From the NCBI GenBank assembly GCA_022376925.1, contig JAIOJX010000005.1, positions 158,239,501 to 158,303,500 on the forward strand: a stretch of 64,000 nt of DNA. Direction: 5' to 3'. Shown here in pieces: positions 45,542 to 58,202 of this stretch. The DNA is from Tragulus kanchil. Lineage: Eukaryota > Chordata > Mammalia > Artiodactyla > Tragulidae. The notes under the pieces were generated by a model. It saw nothing but the letters and a program-made list of their open reading frames with translations, was not told the origin of the DNA and did not search any database. The translations under genes and the position numbers were made by a program. How positions within the stretch are numbered: position 1 is the stretch's first letter; every line of letters starts with the position of its first letter.

Positions 45542-45740
45542 AGACAAATATATTTCCACACTAACAGTTTTATAAAGATGTCAGTGAATAAGCATAGGCA
45601 TCCTTAAATCACATTTTAAAGGCAGGCTCCTCATTGTGATAAATCTGCATTATCCAGTCTCATTTCTGAAATGACTCATACATTGTAAAACTTTATGAGA
45701 GTAAAGGGTCCCTTGTTGGCCAGTACAAGTGTGTATTGTC
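45542..45740. promoter_or_regulatory. Candidate regulatory block (copy at 46619-46817)
   Basis: Repeat-free AT-rich DNA with homeodomain and AP-1-like motifs (atgactcata). Composition only. Confidence 0.2.
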
Positions 45741-46099
45741 AAACCGTGCAGAAGGGTAGCTTCAGACCCCAGTGAGAACACCGACGGGGTTCTAGAAGCA
45801 GTATTTCAAGTGCAAGCTACTTTAGGGAGCTAAGGAGCTTTTCTCACTGGCAAAGCAGCTTGCTCAGAGAAAACCAAGCGTATATTCGCATTCAGAGGAT
45901 CTTTCTCCTCAGAGCTTGGTGCTCAGTGCAGCTTGCTCTTGAGCAGGGCTGGAAAGCCCAGCCTCCCACAACCAGGGGCTGAGCAAGGTGGGCCTCCGCC
46001 CCCGGGGTCCATACACCCTTCCGCACACATGGGCGCCCTGCCTCCACCGCCACCGCACCGGGGAGCCAGGCGCTGCGGCCTTCCACACAGACTGCTTTC

Positions 46100-46300
46100 C
46101 CTTCATTAGGTGTTCGACACATTCACAACTGCAGTTGTTGATTTCCGTATTTCAAGCCCAAAGAGCCATGCTGACTCACGAATCTGACATACTATATTAC
46201 CGTGTTAAATACCATTGACATGCCGTGTTAAAAATAAATTAGCCAAAGAGGGTCTAATTGTCTGCTCTTTGGAGAGTGTCTCTGCAGTAACAGAGATGCG
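46100..46300. promoter_or_regulatory. Candidate regulatory block (copy at 47175-47375)
   Basis: Repeat-free DNA with catgctgactcacg (TGACTCA, AP-1/MAF-like), aactgcagttgtt and ggtctaattgtc. Composition only. Confidence 0.2.
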
Positions 46301-47656
46301 GAATGCCTTCCTCCATTTGGGAATGACGTGTGTTTATGTGTGTGTCTTAGGTTATCGTGATCGTGGCAAACCTAACAAGCGTGTGGCGATGGCTGGTGTG
46401 GCAGGAACGGCCACCGTCACCCGCTCGCTCCTCTTGTGGACTGCTGAGCCGGCCTTCCCCTTAGGAGCGCTCGCCCGCCTCAGACCCACCCGGTCCCACG
46501 TATTCTCAGTGAATGACGTGACTCTGTGGCCGGGTGGTTCCACAGTCAGGTTGCATGTGAGACGCATGACAGACTCCGAGTGAGACCACGTGCCTTCACT
46601 TGTGATAGAATTTTCAAAAGACAAATATATTTCCACACTAACAGTTTTATAAAGATGTCAGTGAATAAGCATAGGCATCCTTAAATCACATTTTAAAGGC
46701 AGGCTCCTCATTGTGATAAATCTGCATTATCCAGTCTCATTTCTGAAATGACTCATACATTGTAAAACTTTATGAGAGTAAAGGGTCCCTTGTTGGCCAG
46801 TACAAGTGTGTATTGTCAAACCGTGCAGAAGGGTAGCTTCAGACCCCAGTGAGAACACCGACGGGGTTCTAGAAGCAGTATTTCAAGTGCAAGCTACTTT
46901 AGGGAGCTAAGGAGCTTTTCTCACTGGCAAAGCAGCTTGCTCAGAAAACCAAGCGTATATTCGCATTCAGAGGATCTTTCTCCTCAGAGCTTGGTGCTCA
47001 GTGCAGCTTGCTCTTGAGCAGGGCTGGAAAGCCCAGCCTCCCACAACCAGGGGCTGAGCAAGGTGGGCCTCCGCCCCCGGGGTCCATACACCCTTCCGCA
47101 CACATGGGCGCCCTGCCTCCACCGCCACCGCACCGGGGAGCCAGGCGCTGCGGCCTTCCACACAGACTGCTTTCCCTTCATTAGGTGTTCGACACATTCA
47201 CAACTGCAGTTGTTGATTTCCGTATTTCAAGCCCAAAGAGCCATGCTGACTCACGAATCTGACATACTATATTACCGTGTTAAATACCATTGACATGCCG
47301 TGTTAAAAATAAATTAGCCAAAGAGGGTCTAATTGTCTGCTCTTTGGAGAGTGTCTCTGCAGTAACAGAGATGCGGAATGCCTTCCTCCATTTGGGAATG
47401 ACGTGTGTTTATGTGTGTGTCTTAGGTTATCGTGATCGTGGCAAACCTAACAAGCGTGTGGCGATGGCTGGTGTGGCAGGAACGGCCACCGTCACCCGCT
47501 CGCTCCTCTTGTTGACTGCTGAGCCGGCCTTCCCCTTAGGAGCGCTCGCCCGCCTCAGACCCACCCGGTCCCACGTATTCTCAGTGAATGACGTGACTCT
47601 GTGGCCGGGTGGTTCCACAGTCAGGTTGCATGTGAGACGCATGACAGACTCCGAGT

Positions 47657-49660
47657 TGGCCTGACAAAACCAAAACAGTTTCCAGCCAGAGAATTAATGA
47701 GAAAGAAAACTGGACCTAGGAGGCTGACTGAGTAAGGAGAGAACATTCAGTCCAAGGAAGAGAAAGAAGTAAAGGGGTGGCCTTGTTTTCCTTCTGAAGG
47801 AAGAGCCCGGGCAGCGCGTGGAGGAGCGTTGTGTTTCGCTAGGCCCGCGCAGAGAGCTGGCTGGGCCTCGGCGGCCGTCAGTGTCACCACACCTGGTGGC
47901 AGTCTGGGCAGACACTCACACAGACACCGCATGAGAGAGGGGGTCCATCTAGAAAGCCAGACAAACAAGTGGATTGTTTTCCCCCAATCAGGTAAAGTGC
48001 CATATAGAATTATGATCGGAATTACATTTCGTGTACGTAGAATGCGTACACATTGGGGTCTGAGAATAAAAAGTCTAGTCGAGATGGTATCAAGATGACA
48101 GTTTCCTTCATAAGGTTGCCTGGTCACAGCTTCTGTATGACTGTCCTTTTGTGAGCTTCTCATCTCAGGTTAGAGCCCCGACAGTTGGTGGCAGACATCA
48201 GGAACTTTGGGGCCTGAACATGGACCCAACCTACTTTGATGGACAGAGTATTTGGGAAAGTCTCTGTACTAGGAGGGGTGAAAGTCACGTGGAAATCGGC
48301 AAGTCCAGGGAGTTATTCTAGACCAAAGCCAGTCAGCACAGCTTAGGGGGTGTCCCAGGCAAGTGGCAGCAGGGTCCCAACCTTGGAAACTGGGAGCAGA
48401 AACAGACTGTGGGCCTAGGTGGGAAGGAAAGGTTAGGGCAGAACCCTAGGGCTTTACAGAGAGAAAAGGGCTGGATATTAATAGAATAGGGCTTGGGGCC
48501 ACTCTCAGCACGTAGCCTGTGTTTATAGGCCGGCTAGGCCTAGTTTTGAAGGCTGAGTTTGGAACCTCTCTGCACACAGTATACCCACCATTTCAATCCT
48601 CTATCCTCACTGCCACTGAAATGATCTCCCCAGTCTTCCTGATTCCCTTATTCTGAAACCTCCCTAGATTTTTTCCAACTTGTGCTTCCCACCAAGTGGA
48701 ACACAAGCTTATCTTCTTTGTGACAGAGCAGAACAGTAGGCTTCGAAGGCTGGTACCCGGGCTGTAAGCATCCCCTGGGAACATGTTAGAAACACAGATT
48801 CTGAGGCCTCACCCCAGACCTACTGAGTCAAACTTGGAGGAGGGGGCGTTCCCGCTGTGTGTGCCGGCGCCCCCTCCAGGAGGTGCCGGGGAGCTCAAGC
48901 TGGAGACCCCGCCAGAGCACGTCAGAGCTCCCAGGAGAGTCACCATGGACAGACGCCTCTTCTGGGCTGGAGCGTCACCTCTCTTCTCTCCAGAAGGTGG
49001 TGGCTTTGTCCTTCACTGACGGCGACCGTGCTAGGACCAGCGACAGCAAGGCCATTGTGTTCTGTTAGGAGCAGTGGGAATTTCACTGCCATGGCAAGTT
49101 CTTCAGAATGTGCTAAGCACTCCTTTCCTGGGGGGATGTCGTAGGGTTTAAGCGTATGCCACATAGATGTACGACTCTGCCTGTGGACGCAGGCTTGGGA
49201 GCCCCACATCCAGACCTTCACAGAGAACCTGCATTTCCCAAACTCTGCATTTCTTTAGAATTCACAGAATTCTACAGTGCATCTGCCCAGACTTCTTACA
49301 CTTGCCCATGAAAAGAGGCCCCAGCCACGGGTTCTCAGAAACATTCTGCAGAACTTGTACCAGTCTTCTGGGTCCCGGATCCACTTGCTAACAGGGCATT
49401 TTGACTCAAAGCTGGGAGTCATGATCTTTCCAGCAAACATTATGAAATAGACTGTAAGCAAATGATAAAGGCAAAGATGGCTCTCCCCAAGGTGCAGCCA
49501 GCCCATCACGGGCGCTGGTTCACAGGTGGCACAGCGTCACTTTCATTGCTAATTCAGTACAGGTCCCTCTCGTGATGTTTTGTCACATCCAGAAGAAATG
49601 TTTCCGGAAGGACATTTGTCCCCTTCAGCTATAGACTAGAGCAACAGTGCTTCATGAGAA
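47657..49660. other. Unassigned non-coding DNA
   Basis: Two kilobases without a recognisable repeat, RNA gene or exon. Frames of up to 138 codons at 47747-48163 and 48857-49144 overlap in several readings and show no domain. Confidence 0.5.
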
Positions 49661-51873
49661 CCAGAAGGTGAAAATATAGATATCCTCCCCAGAGCCTTAA
49701 AATGGATGCTGAGGGATCTTCTTCCCAGAGCAATCTCTGGGCAAGGGTCGGGATTGTTATTGGTGGTGGTTCTGGGTGGGGCAGGGAGAGGGTGGTCATT
49801 GTTATTCACTAGCGCAAAGGCTTCTCAGTATAGAGTTTCCGATCTAGAGTTCTGCTGACTTGATGGTGGGGGAGGGGGGCGGGGGGAAGAAAACAACAAC
49901 AAAAAACAGCTGAATGACAAAACGGTTTTAAACTTCATCCATTTCTACGTGTCGCATGCCCCAGAGCCCTTCAGGACTGCCCAGCAGGACCCCAGTGCCA
50001 TCCTGATGGGGGCCAAGCCACAACAGAGCAGGGAGATGAGTAAATCATCTAGCAACTTTAGGAAAATCTACTCTGGGCTTTCACACACTTGGTTGAACTT
50101 TTCAAAAATATCGACTATACCACTTGCCAGCTGTGATTACCCACAGCTCTATTTGACAGTCCTTGACAGAAAGCCAATGGGCATGCGCGACGTCACCCGG
50201 CTCTAACAGGGCCTTCGTTAGCAGCTGCTGGGGGGCGAGGGCGCTCCTGGGCCTGGCGATGATTCCTGTCCCCGGGTGCTGTGCGCTCGAGCGTGGCTGA
50301 ACCATGTGCCTAGCGAGCCCAGGCGCGGACACGAAGCCTGCCTGTACATCTCCATCACTCAGGGCACTTTTTATGTTCTGACTGCCAGAAACACAAATAA
50401 TATTCTTCCTGAGCCGCTCCAAAATACCAGTGATAGAAAATATCATAGAGAAGGTGAAGTGCCAGACAGGAAGCCCTCATGACCAAGAGCTTATTCATAA
50501 AATGAAGACAAATTTATTGCACACATTCACTGCCGGCTTTCTGAGATTAATAGCTGCTCTGTCTGATTTTAGAGCCTGACAGTGGAATCAGAAAGAGTTA
50601 CAGGTTCGTTTTCTCACCCATCCCCTTCACCCAGCAGCCTTCCTCCCCAAGAAGTAATCCGGAGAAATCAGCTGATTTAGCCTCAGCAACGGTTTTACAG
50701 TATTTTATGGCAGGAGATTTCCATGTGCCAAGGATAACTTCTAACCTTGTTGAATGCAACTTCATGGCCAGAAGGTGAAAATATAGATATCCTCCCAGAG
50801 CCTTAAAATGGATGCTGAGGGATCTTCTTCCCAGAGCAGTCTCTGGGCAAGGGTCGGGATTGTTATTGGTGGTGGTTCTGGGTGGGGCAGGGAGAGGGTG
50901 GTCATTGTTATTCACTAGCGCAAAGGCTTCTCAGTATAGAGTTTCCGATCTAGAGTTCTGCTGACTTGATGGTGGGGGGGGGGAGGGGGGCGGGGGGAAG
51001 AAAACAACAACAAAAAACAGCTGAATGACAAAACGGTTTTAAACTTCATCCATTTCTACGTGTCGCATGCCCCAGAGCCCTTCAGGACTGCCCAGCAGGA
51101 CCCCAGTGCCATCCTGATGGGGGCCAAGTCACAACAGAGCAGGGAGATGAGTAAATCATCTAGCAACTTTAGGAAAATCTACTCTGGGCTTTCACACACT
51201 TGGTTGAACTTTTCAAAAATATCGACTATACCACTTGCCAGCTGTGATTACCCACAGCTCTATTTGACAGTCCTTGACAGAAAGCCAATGGGCATGCGCG
51301 ACGTCACCCGGCTCTAACAGGGCCTTCGTTAGCAGCTGCTGGGGGGCGAGGGCGCTCCTGGGCCTGGCGATGATTCCTGTCCCCGGGTGCTGTGCGCTCG
51401 AGCGTGGCTGAACCGTGTGCCTAGCGAGCCCAGGCGCGGACACGAAGCCTGCCTGTACATCTCCATCACTCAGGGCACTTTTTATGTTCTGACTGCCAGA
51501 AACACAAATAATATTCTTCCTGAGCCGCTCCAAAATACCAGTGATAGAAAATATCATAGAGAAGGTGAAGTGCCAGACAGGAAGCCCTCATGACCAAGAG
51601 CTTATTCATAAAATGAAGACAAATTTATTGCACACATTCACTGCCGGCTTTCTGAGATTAATAGCTGCTCTGTCTGATTTTAGAGCCTGACAGTGGAATC
51701 AGAAAGAGTTACAGGTTCGTTTTCTCACCCATCCCCTTCACCCAGCAGCCTTCCTCCCCAAGAAGTAATCCGGAGAAATCAGCTGATTTAGCCTCAGCAA
51801 CGGTTTTACAGTATTTTATGGCAGGAGATTTCCGTGTGCCAAGGATAACTTCTAACCTTGTTGAATGCAACTT
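49661..51873 (+). repeat. Tandem duplication 14 (period 1107-1111)
   Basis: Copy 1 is about 49661-50762 and copy 2 about 50768-51873. Four transitions were seen (near 50020, 49733, 50306 and 50723 in copy 1 coordinates), plus homopolymer changes in a C-run and a G-run. Confidence 0.95.
49866..49887 (+). repeat. G-rich tract with quadruplex potential
   Basis: Three G-runs of five or six separated by single bases, preceded by GG. In copy 2 (50971-50998) the first run is longer, the usual length instability of homopolymers. Confidence 0.7.
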
Positions 51874-54213
51874 GACTTCTTGGCATCTGCCTTCAACTCT
51901 GCCAAAGCCTCAGGGCAAGGGGACCAGCGGGGTGACTAACTAGGGGTTGATTGAAACACAACCTGAGAGGAAGCCGTATTTTTGTGTGTCTCCTCGCTGC
52001 CTGTTTACTATTAAGGAGTAAAGAAGCCATTGTTTGATGTCTTAGCCTTGGGGGCATGAACGGAATTCAAAGCAGGTGTGAAGAAACACACTGCATCAAG
52101 ACTTAGGCCTGCCAGCGAACACAGACACGCAGCCTAGATCCCGAAACAAAGAGGAGGTGATCTCTGAGGTCTCTGGTTGGGGGAAAGCCAGGATTTGTCA
52201 CAGAGAGCAAGGTACTGCCCATGCGCTTTCTTTCTCCTTGAGCCTAACTGAAGGATCTGACTCTAACCCCTGGCCTGCTGTCCCTCTGACCTCTCTCTGA
52301 CAAGCTGAATCCTCCTACCTGGCTTCACATCTGATTGTTGTGTCAGAAATTTTCTAAATTATTCGATGTATGCACTTAGCACGTGCCCTGGTTTTCTCCT
52401 GCCCTGCCTCCTTGCCCAGCACGCGCGTGAGTTCCCCGGAGCCCGAGGCCGCCCCTCCCTCTGGCACCAGCGCCCGGCAGCCTGGCTGAAGGTGCTGAGA
52501 TGGCGGAGCGAGGTCACAGGGAGCTCAGGCTTGCCTGGGTCTCAGCCACTGTCCATCAGGAATTTGGAAAGGGGTCAGAGAAGGACTCGGGACCAGCCCC
52601 GGAGAGCAGGGGGCCCATGAGAGCACACTTGCCCCTTCTGAGTCTTATGAGAGATCTAGGCTAACAGAGGCTGGGCCCAAGGAGTCACCGACACCAAGCT
52701 GAAGGTGGCAGTGATGTTTTTCATCAAGAAAGTGTTTGAAAAGAGGAAGAGATGACTTTTAAAATTCAACTTTTTTACCCTCAGAAAAATGTCCCGGAAA
52801 GAAGATTGTTCCGTGCGCATACTGCCTTCTGTTCTTTCAGGTCCCTCACTATCTTGCTTGAGTTGAATGTGGCAGTTTATGCAAATTCCAGAAGAGGCCT
52901 TCCTGGGGCCGCCACGAACCTTGTCACCTTGTCACCTTGTCATTACAGAACTCACATTCGAGACTTCCAGCGGTAAATGGCCCTAGGCTAGTCTTGGGCG
53001 GCTCCATGCTAGGAGCTATAGTTTTCATCATAAAGAAACCCTTTTTTTTTTTTTTGGTACTCTGGAGATTTTTAAAGCTCTCCCCAGTGCCCCCAATTTC
53101 TTATCTGTTCAGTTGCAAATATCAGGGCCTAATGGCTGGAGAGGGAGAGTCTATTTTTAAGTTTTTACTGTATGTCTCCCCAGTGTGAGGTGCTGAACGA
53201 ATTTGGCACGCCATCAGATCTGGAAGCCCTGAGGGGCTGGGTGTGACTCTCAGGCATGAAGTGGGTCAGGTTAGAGTCAGGGAGTGTGCTCAGCTGTGTG
53301 GACTGTTCCCGGTTTCTGAGGTCAGGACCAGGTTTTGTTCCATACACACAGGCTTTTTCCATAAAAGCAGACTTTGTTATTAGACCTAAAATTCAGGGAG
53401 GCATTTAGTCCTCATTGTGTTCTAAATCCTTTTGGTATTTAAAACACTAGGAAATGAAACTGCCAAATTCTTAACATTTGAGAATCGGCTCCGGCCCCTG
53501 CCTGGTCCTCTCGTTTCCAGCAGGCACCTCAGAGAGGGCGCTGCGGGGGCGACGTGGAGCGGGCTCTGGGTGGTCACCGGGGCTGGAGGAGGCGCCACTG
53601 TCCTTGGAGGCAGCCGGCCTCTGCAGAGCGAGCCCGCGGTCCTCACAGGCTGAACGGAGTCACTTGAGCTGAGCGCTGTGCTTGCCTGCCGGGGACGGGA
53701 AATGCTCTGGGGAGCAGCAGCCGCTCTGCCCTCCCGCATTCCTCCAGAGCTGGCCGCTGGTGGAGAGCGTGGCCGCGCCGCCAGCTTCTCAGCCTTTCAG
53801 AGGAGGCCCGGGCCCAGGCGATGATTGTGCTCCAGGCAAATTTCGGTAAAATTTCCAAGAGCCTGAGCTGGGCACTGAGAGGGCAAAAGTAGGAATATCC
53901 CTGATGAGCAGCCAGGAGTGAATCAAGGTATCTGGAGCCTGTGCAGGGCCCCGAGGGAGGAGAAGGGAGTCGTCCATCACCCCGTTTCAAGCTCCCATAG
54001 CTCTCCCCACAGGCACCGCCTAGCTTGGCCCAGTCTGTTCTGGAAGGGAGCGTCGCATCGTGTGAAACCCCAACCGCCTGGAGAGCCCCTGCTTTTCTGC
54101 TCCCCTTACTTCCAGGACAGGGCCACGTCTGCACACCTCTTTACCCCGCCGAGGACAGCAGCCCACAGCCACCCCTGCTCACCACGTCGGCTGGCTTCTC
54201 ATTTGCTTGTGGG
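51874..54213. other. Unassigned; GC-rich in the second half
   Basis: No repeat family or exon recognised over 2.3 kb. A T-run lies at about 53041-53056. From 53490 to 54340 the DNA is GC- and CpG-rich, which explains the many overlapping frames there (up to 163 codons antisense at 53643-54134) without any recognisable domain. Confidence 0.5.
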
Positions 54214-56394
54214 CCAGACCGGGCCGCTCGCTGATTTCCCTTCGGCCCGTCAGCCGCTCGTGGGCCGCAGAAGCTCAGGGGGCCGTGGTGGCCCCGGCTC
54301 GGGGATGCCAGAGCCTGGGCCTCAGCCCTGCCCGCCTCCTGGAGTCAGCTCCAGCGTTGACTTCTAGGGCCGTCTGGGCGTCTGGCCTCTACAGTGGCAG
54401 CCAGGGTCCCTTTGTTAGCGCGCAGACACAGCGCCATCCAGCAGGGACCGCTTGCTGATACATGTTCATCAGAGGCGGAAAAAAGATTTTTGTTTGTGAT
54501 GTGGAATAATGAATTTTGTCTGAAGATGATGAATAACTGATATTTAGCTAATGGCTAATCCTTCAATATCAGACAAACCTGAGCCACAGTGAATTTTTAA
54601 TACAAAATTCTTATTATTGGAGCCTTCGAGAACTCCAAAGAAATGGACAAAACCTGGAGAGTTTGTGCCGGAGGACCTTCCAGTCTCCACACTGTGTCTT
54701 ACGAATTGGTTTGTTGAAATTCTTTGAGGCTCTAGATCTCTACCTTCTGAGCAAGGTGATCTTGGGTGGTAAACAATTTCTGAACCTAGTTCTTGCTCCC
54801 TTATTTGTTCATAAATCTCCTTAGAGGTGTGACCTTCGCAGCATACAGTCTTTGTACCTGAAAAGCTCAGCCATGTTGGTCAGCTTCATCAGAAAAACCA
54901 TGAAGGGAGGCTGCTGAGGAATACCTTTTGCCCTGAGCGGGCAAGAGGCGGGGTGCGGTAGGAATGGCAGGTGCCTGGCCTGGTGTTGGGGAGTGGCCGT
55001 GGGGACTCCTGACTCTGCAGAGTGGTCTGCTGAAGTCACGCTCTCCCTTGGCTGAGCCCCGGCTCTCTCTCTCCTCCTGACGGTCTCCTGGAGAAGGCAG
55101 ATAATAGGCAGGGGTAAAGGTCATTAATTATAAGATCTAAGTGTGACAGAAACCCTATTAGAAAGAACACATCTCTTTGAAAGACTTAGCAGACATTTAA
55201 AAGTTTCAACAGAGTTTAACTTTGCGAGGAAACCGTTAAACCTTGTAAGAAAGAAATGCCAGACCAAGAGGGTGCTTTGTACACAGTAATTTGATGGGCC
55301 CTTTGTAAAAACCGTGGCCCAGACCGGGCTCGCTGATTTCCCTTCCGCCCGTCAGCCGCTCGTGGGCCGCAGAAGCTCAGGGGGCCGTGGTGGCCCCGGC
55401 TCGGGGATGCCAGAGCCTGGGCCTCAGCCCTGCCCGCCTCCTGGAGTCAGCTCCAGCGTTGACTTCTAGGGCCGTCTGGGCGTCTGGCCTCTACAGTGGC
55501 AGCCAGGGTCCCTTTGTTAGCGCAGACACAGCGCCATCCAGCAGGGACCGCTTGCTGATACATGTTCATCAGAGGCGGAAAAAAGATTTTTGTTTGTGAT
55601 GTGGAATAATGAATTTTGTCTGAAGATGATGAATAACTGATATTTAGCTAATGGCTAATCCTTCAATATCAGACAAACCTGAGCCACAGTGAATTTTTAA
55701 TACAAAATTCTTATTATTGGAGCCTTGAGAACTCCAAAGAAATGGACAAAACCTGGAGAGTTTGTGCCGGAGGACCTTCCAGTCTCCACACTGTGTCTTA
55801 CGAATTGGTTTGTTGAAATTCTTTGAGGCTCTAGATCTCTACCTTCTGAGCAAGGTGATCTTGGGTGGTAAACAATTTCTGAACCTAGTTCTTGCTCCCT
55901 TATTTGTTCATAAATCTCCTTAGAGGTGTGACCTTCGCAGCATACAGTCTTTGTACCTGAAAAGCTCAGCCATGTTGGTCAGCTTCATCAGAAAAACCAT
56001 GAAGGGAGGCTGCTGAGGAATACCTTTTGCCCTGAGCGGGCAAGAGGCGGGGTGCGGTAGGAATGGCAGGTGCCTGGCCTGGTGTTGGGGAGTGGCCGTG
56101 GGGACTCCTGACTCTGCAGAGTGGTCTGCTGAAGTCACGCTCTCCCTTGGCTGAGCCCCGGCTCTCTCTCTCCTCCTGACGGTCTCCTGGAGAAGGCAGA
56201 TAATAGGCAGGGGTAAAGGTCATTAATTATAAGATCTAAGTGTGACAGAAACCCTATTAGAAAGAACACATCTCTTTGAAAGACTTAGCAGACATTTAAA
56301 AGTTTCAACAGAGTTTAACTTTGCGAGGAAACCGTTAAACCTTGTAAGAAAGAAATGCCAGACCAAGAGGGTGCTTTGTACACAGTAATTTGAT
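54214..56394 (+). repeat. Tandem duplication 15 (period 1099-1105)
   Basis: Copy 1 is about 54214-55295 and copy 2 about 55319-56394, with a 23-base spacer. The start of copy 2 lacks three bases (gggccgctc/gggctc) and two more near 55519. Confidence 0.95.
55080..55290. promoter_or_regulatory. Candidate regulatory block (present three times)
   Basis: Repeat-free DNA with ggtcattaattataagatct and cagataataggc (GATA-type). It recurs near 56179 and 57255 through duplications 15 and 16. Composition only. Confidence 0.2.
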
Positions 56395-58202
56395 TGAGAG
56401 GCCTCTCCTGTTTGCTACACCACACAGAAGCTCTTTCCCAGATGCAGACGTGTGTGTGCACATGCAGAGAAACAGACACCGGCTCCACCATCAGTTGTGT
56501 ACAAACATGAACACAGAGGCGGGAGGAAACAGAAATTTTCTCTTTTCTGCATCAGACTCAAGATCATTGAGTCTCTAAGCACAACTGCTTGCAAAGAGCG
56601 AGAGAGAAAAGCACTTGGCCCCGGAGTCTGTTTATGTGTTTGAGCCGAGGAAGCGAGTTTTGTTGCAAGGAGCTCTAAGTGAGACAGACAGAGTCAGAGA
56701 ATAAGAGAGAGAGAGATAATTATCTAAATTATGTTCGTGCTATTATCGAAGACGAATATAGTTAAAATGTAATTAAATATGACGGGCTAGCAGGATGTAA
56801 GCCAAGCTTTGGAATGCTAATCATCAATTACTGCATCCCCTTAGGGGAATCAGGGAGCACTGTATGGCAGTAGTAGGAGCGTGAGCTTGGGGGTGGGGCT
56901 GAGCAGGAAGCGCCTGGAAACAGTCCCCCTCATCTGTCTGCCCCCACCATCTCCTTCAGACGCTCCATAGTGGTCCCAGGATGCACACCTTTCTGTAGCT
57001 GCCACAGGGTTGGGCGTTCAGCTCCGCTCTTCAGAGGAGCTGGCGGAGGGTCTCGACCTTCTTTTTGAGAGGAAACGTCTCTAAAAGGGAAAATTAGGCT
57101 CTGAGCAGGGAAACAAGCCAAGGCGGGTGCGGTAGGAATGGCAGGTGCCTGGCCTGGTGTTGGGGAGTGGCCGTGGGGACTCCTGACTCTGCAGAGTGGT
57201 CTGCTGAAGTCACGCTCTCCCTTGGCTGAGCCCCGGCTCTCTCTCTCCTCCTGACGGTCTCCTGGAGAAGGCAGATAATAGGCAGGGGTAAAGGTCATTA
57301 ATTATAAGATCTAAGTGTGACAGAAACCCTATTAGAAAGAACACATCTCTTTGAAAGACTTAGCAGACATTTAAAAGTTTCAACAGAGTTTAACTTTGCG
57401 AGGAAACCGTTAAACCTTGTAAGAAAGAAATGCCAGACCAAGAGGGTGCTTTGTACACAGTAATTTGATTGACGAGGCCTCTCCTGTTTGCTACACCACA
57501 CAGAAGCTCTTTCCCAGATGCAGACGTGTGTGTGCACATGCAGAGAAACAGACACCGGCTCCACCATCAGTTGTGTACAAACATGAACACAGAGGCGGGA
57601 GGAAACAGAAATTTTCTCTTTTCTGCATCAGACTCAAGATCATTGAGTCTCTAAGCACAGCTGCTTGCAAAAGAGCGAGAGAGAAAAGCACTTGGCCCCG
57701 GAGTCTGTTTATGTGTTTGAGCCGAGGAAGCGAGTTTTGTTGCAAGGAGCTCTAAGTGAGACAGACAGAGTCAGAGAATAAGAGAGAGAGAGATAATTAT
57801 CTAAATTATGTTCGTGCTATTATCGAAGACGAATATAGTTAAAATGTAATTAAATATGACGGGCTAGCAGGATGTAAGCCAAGCTTTGGAATGCTAATCA
57901 TCAATTACTGCATCCCCTTAGGGGAATCAGGGAGCACTGTATGGCAGTAGTAGGAGCGTGAGCTTGGGGGTGGGGCTGAGCAGGAAGCGCCTGGAAACAG
58001 TCCCCCTCATCTGTCTGCCCCCACCATCTCCTTCAGACGCTCCATAGTGGTCCCAGGATGCACACCTTTCTGTAGCTGCCACAGGGTTGGAAGCGTTCAG
58101 CTCCGCTCTTCAGAGGAGCTGGCGGGAGGGTCTCGACCTTCTTTTTGAGAGGAAACGTCTCTAAAAGGGAAAATTAGGCTCTGAGCAGGGAAACAAGCCA
58201 AG
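56047..58202 (+). repeat. Tandem duplication 16 (period 1075-1080)
   Basis: Copy 1 is about 56047-57121 and copy 2 about 57122-58202, abutting. Differences are small indels (gattgag/gattgacgag; ttgggcg/ttggaagcg; a G-run). It overlaps duplication 15, so about 350 bases occur three times (54947, 56046 and 57122). Confidence 0.95.
56714..56860. promoter_or_regulatory. Candidate regulatory block with palindrome (copy at 57791)
   Basis: It starts with the perfect 12-base palindrome agataattatct (56714-56725) and continues with aatgtaattaaatatg and atgctaatcatcaattactg, dense in TAAT cores. No repeat family matches. Inference from composition. Confidence 0.25.

Larger units (their letters stand above)
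45539..47656 (+). repeat. Tandem duplication 13 (period 1075-1077)
   Basis: Copy 1 is about 45539-46581 and copy 2 about 46616-47656. The 34-base spacer begins with gagaccacg and ends near gaattttc, following 45453-45538 in order but with over half the bases missing. One substitution (g/t near 46438 and 47513) and a 2-base deletion separate the copies. Confidence 0.95.

Noticed and set aside
53643..54134. 163-codon antisense open frame, the longest outside repeats
   Set aside because: It lies in a CpG-rich stretch where several frames on both strands are open together, and it shows no recognisable domain or motif.
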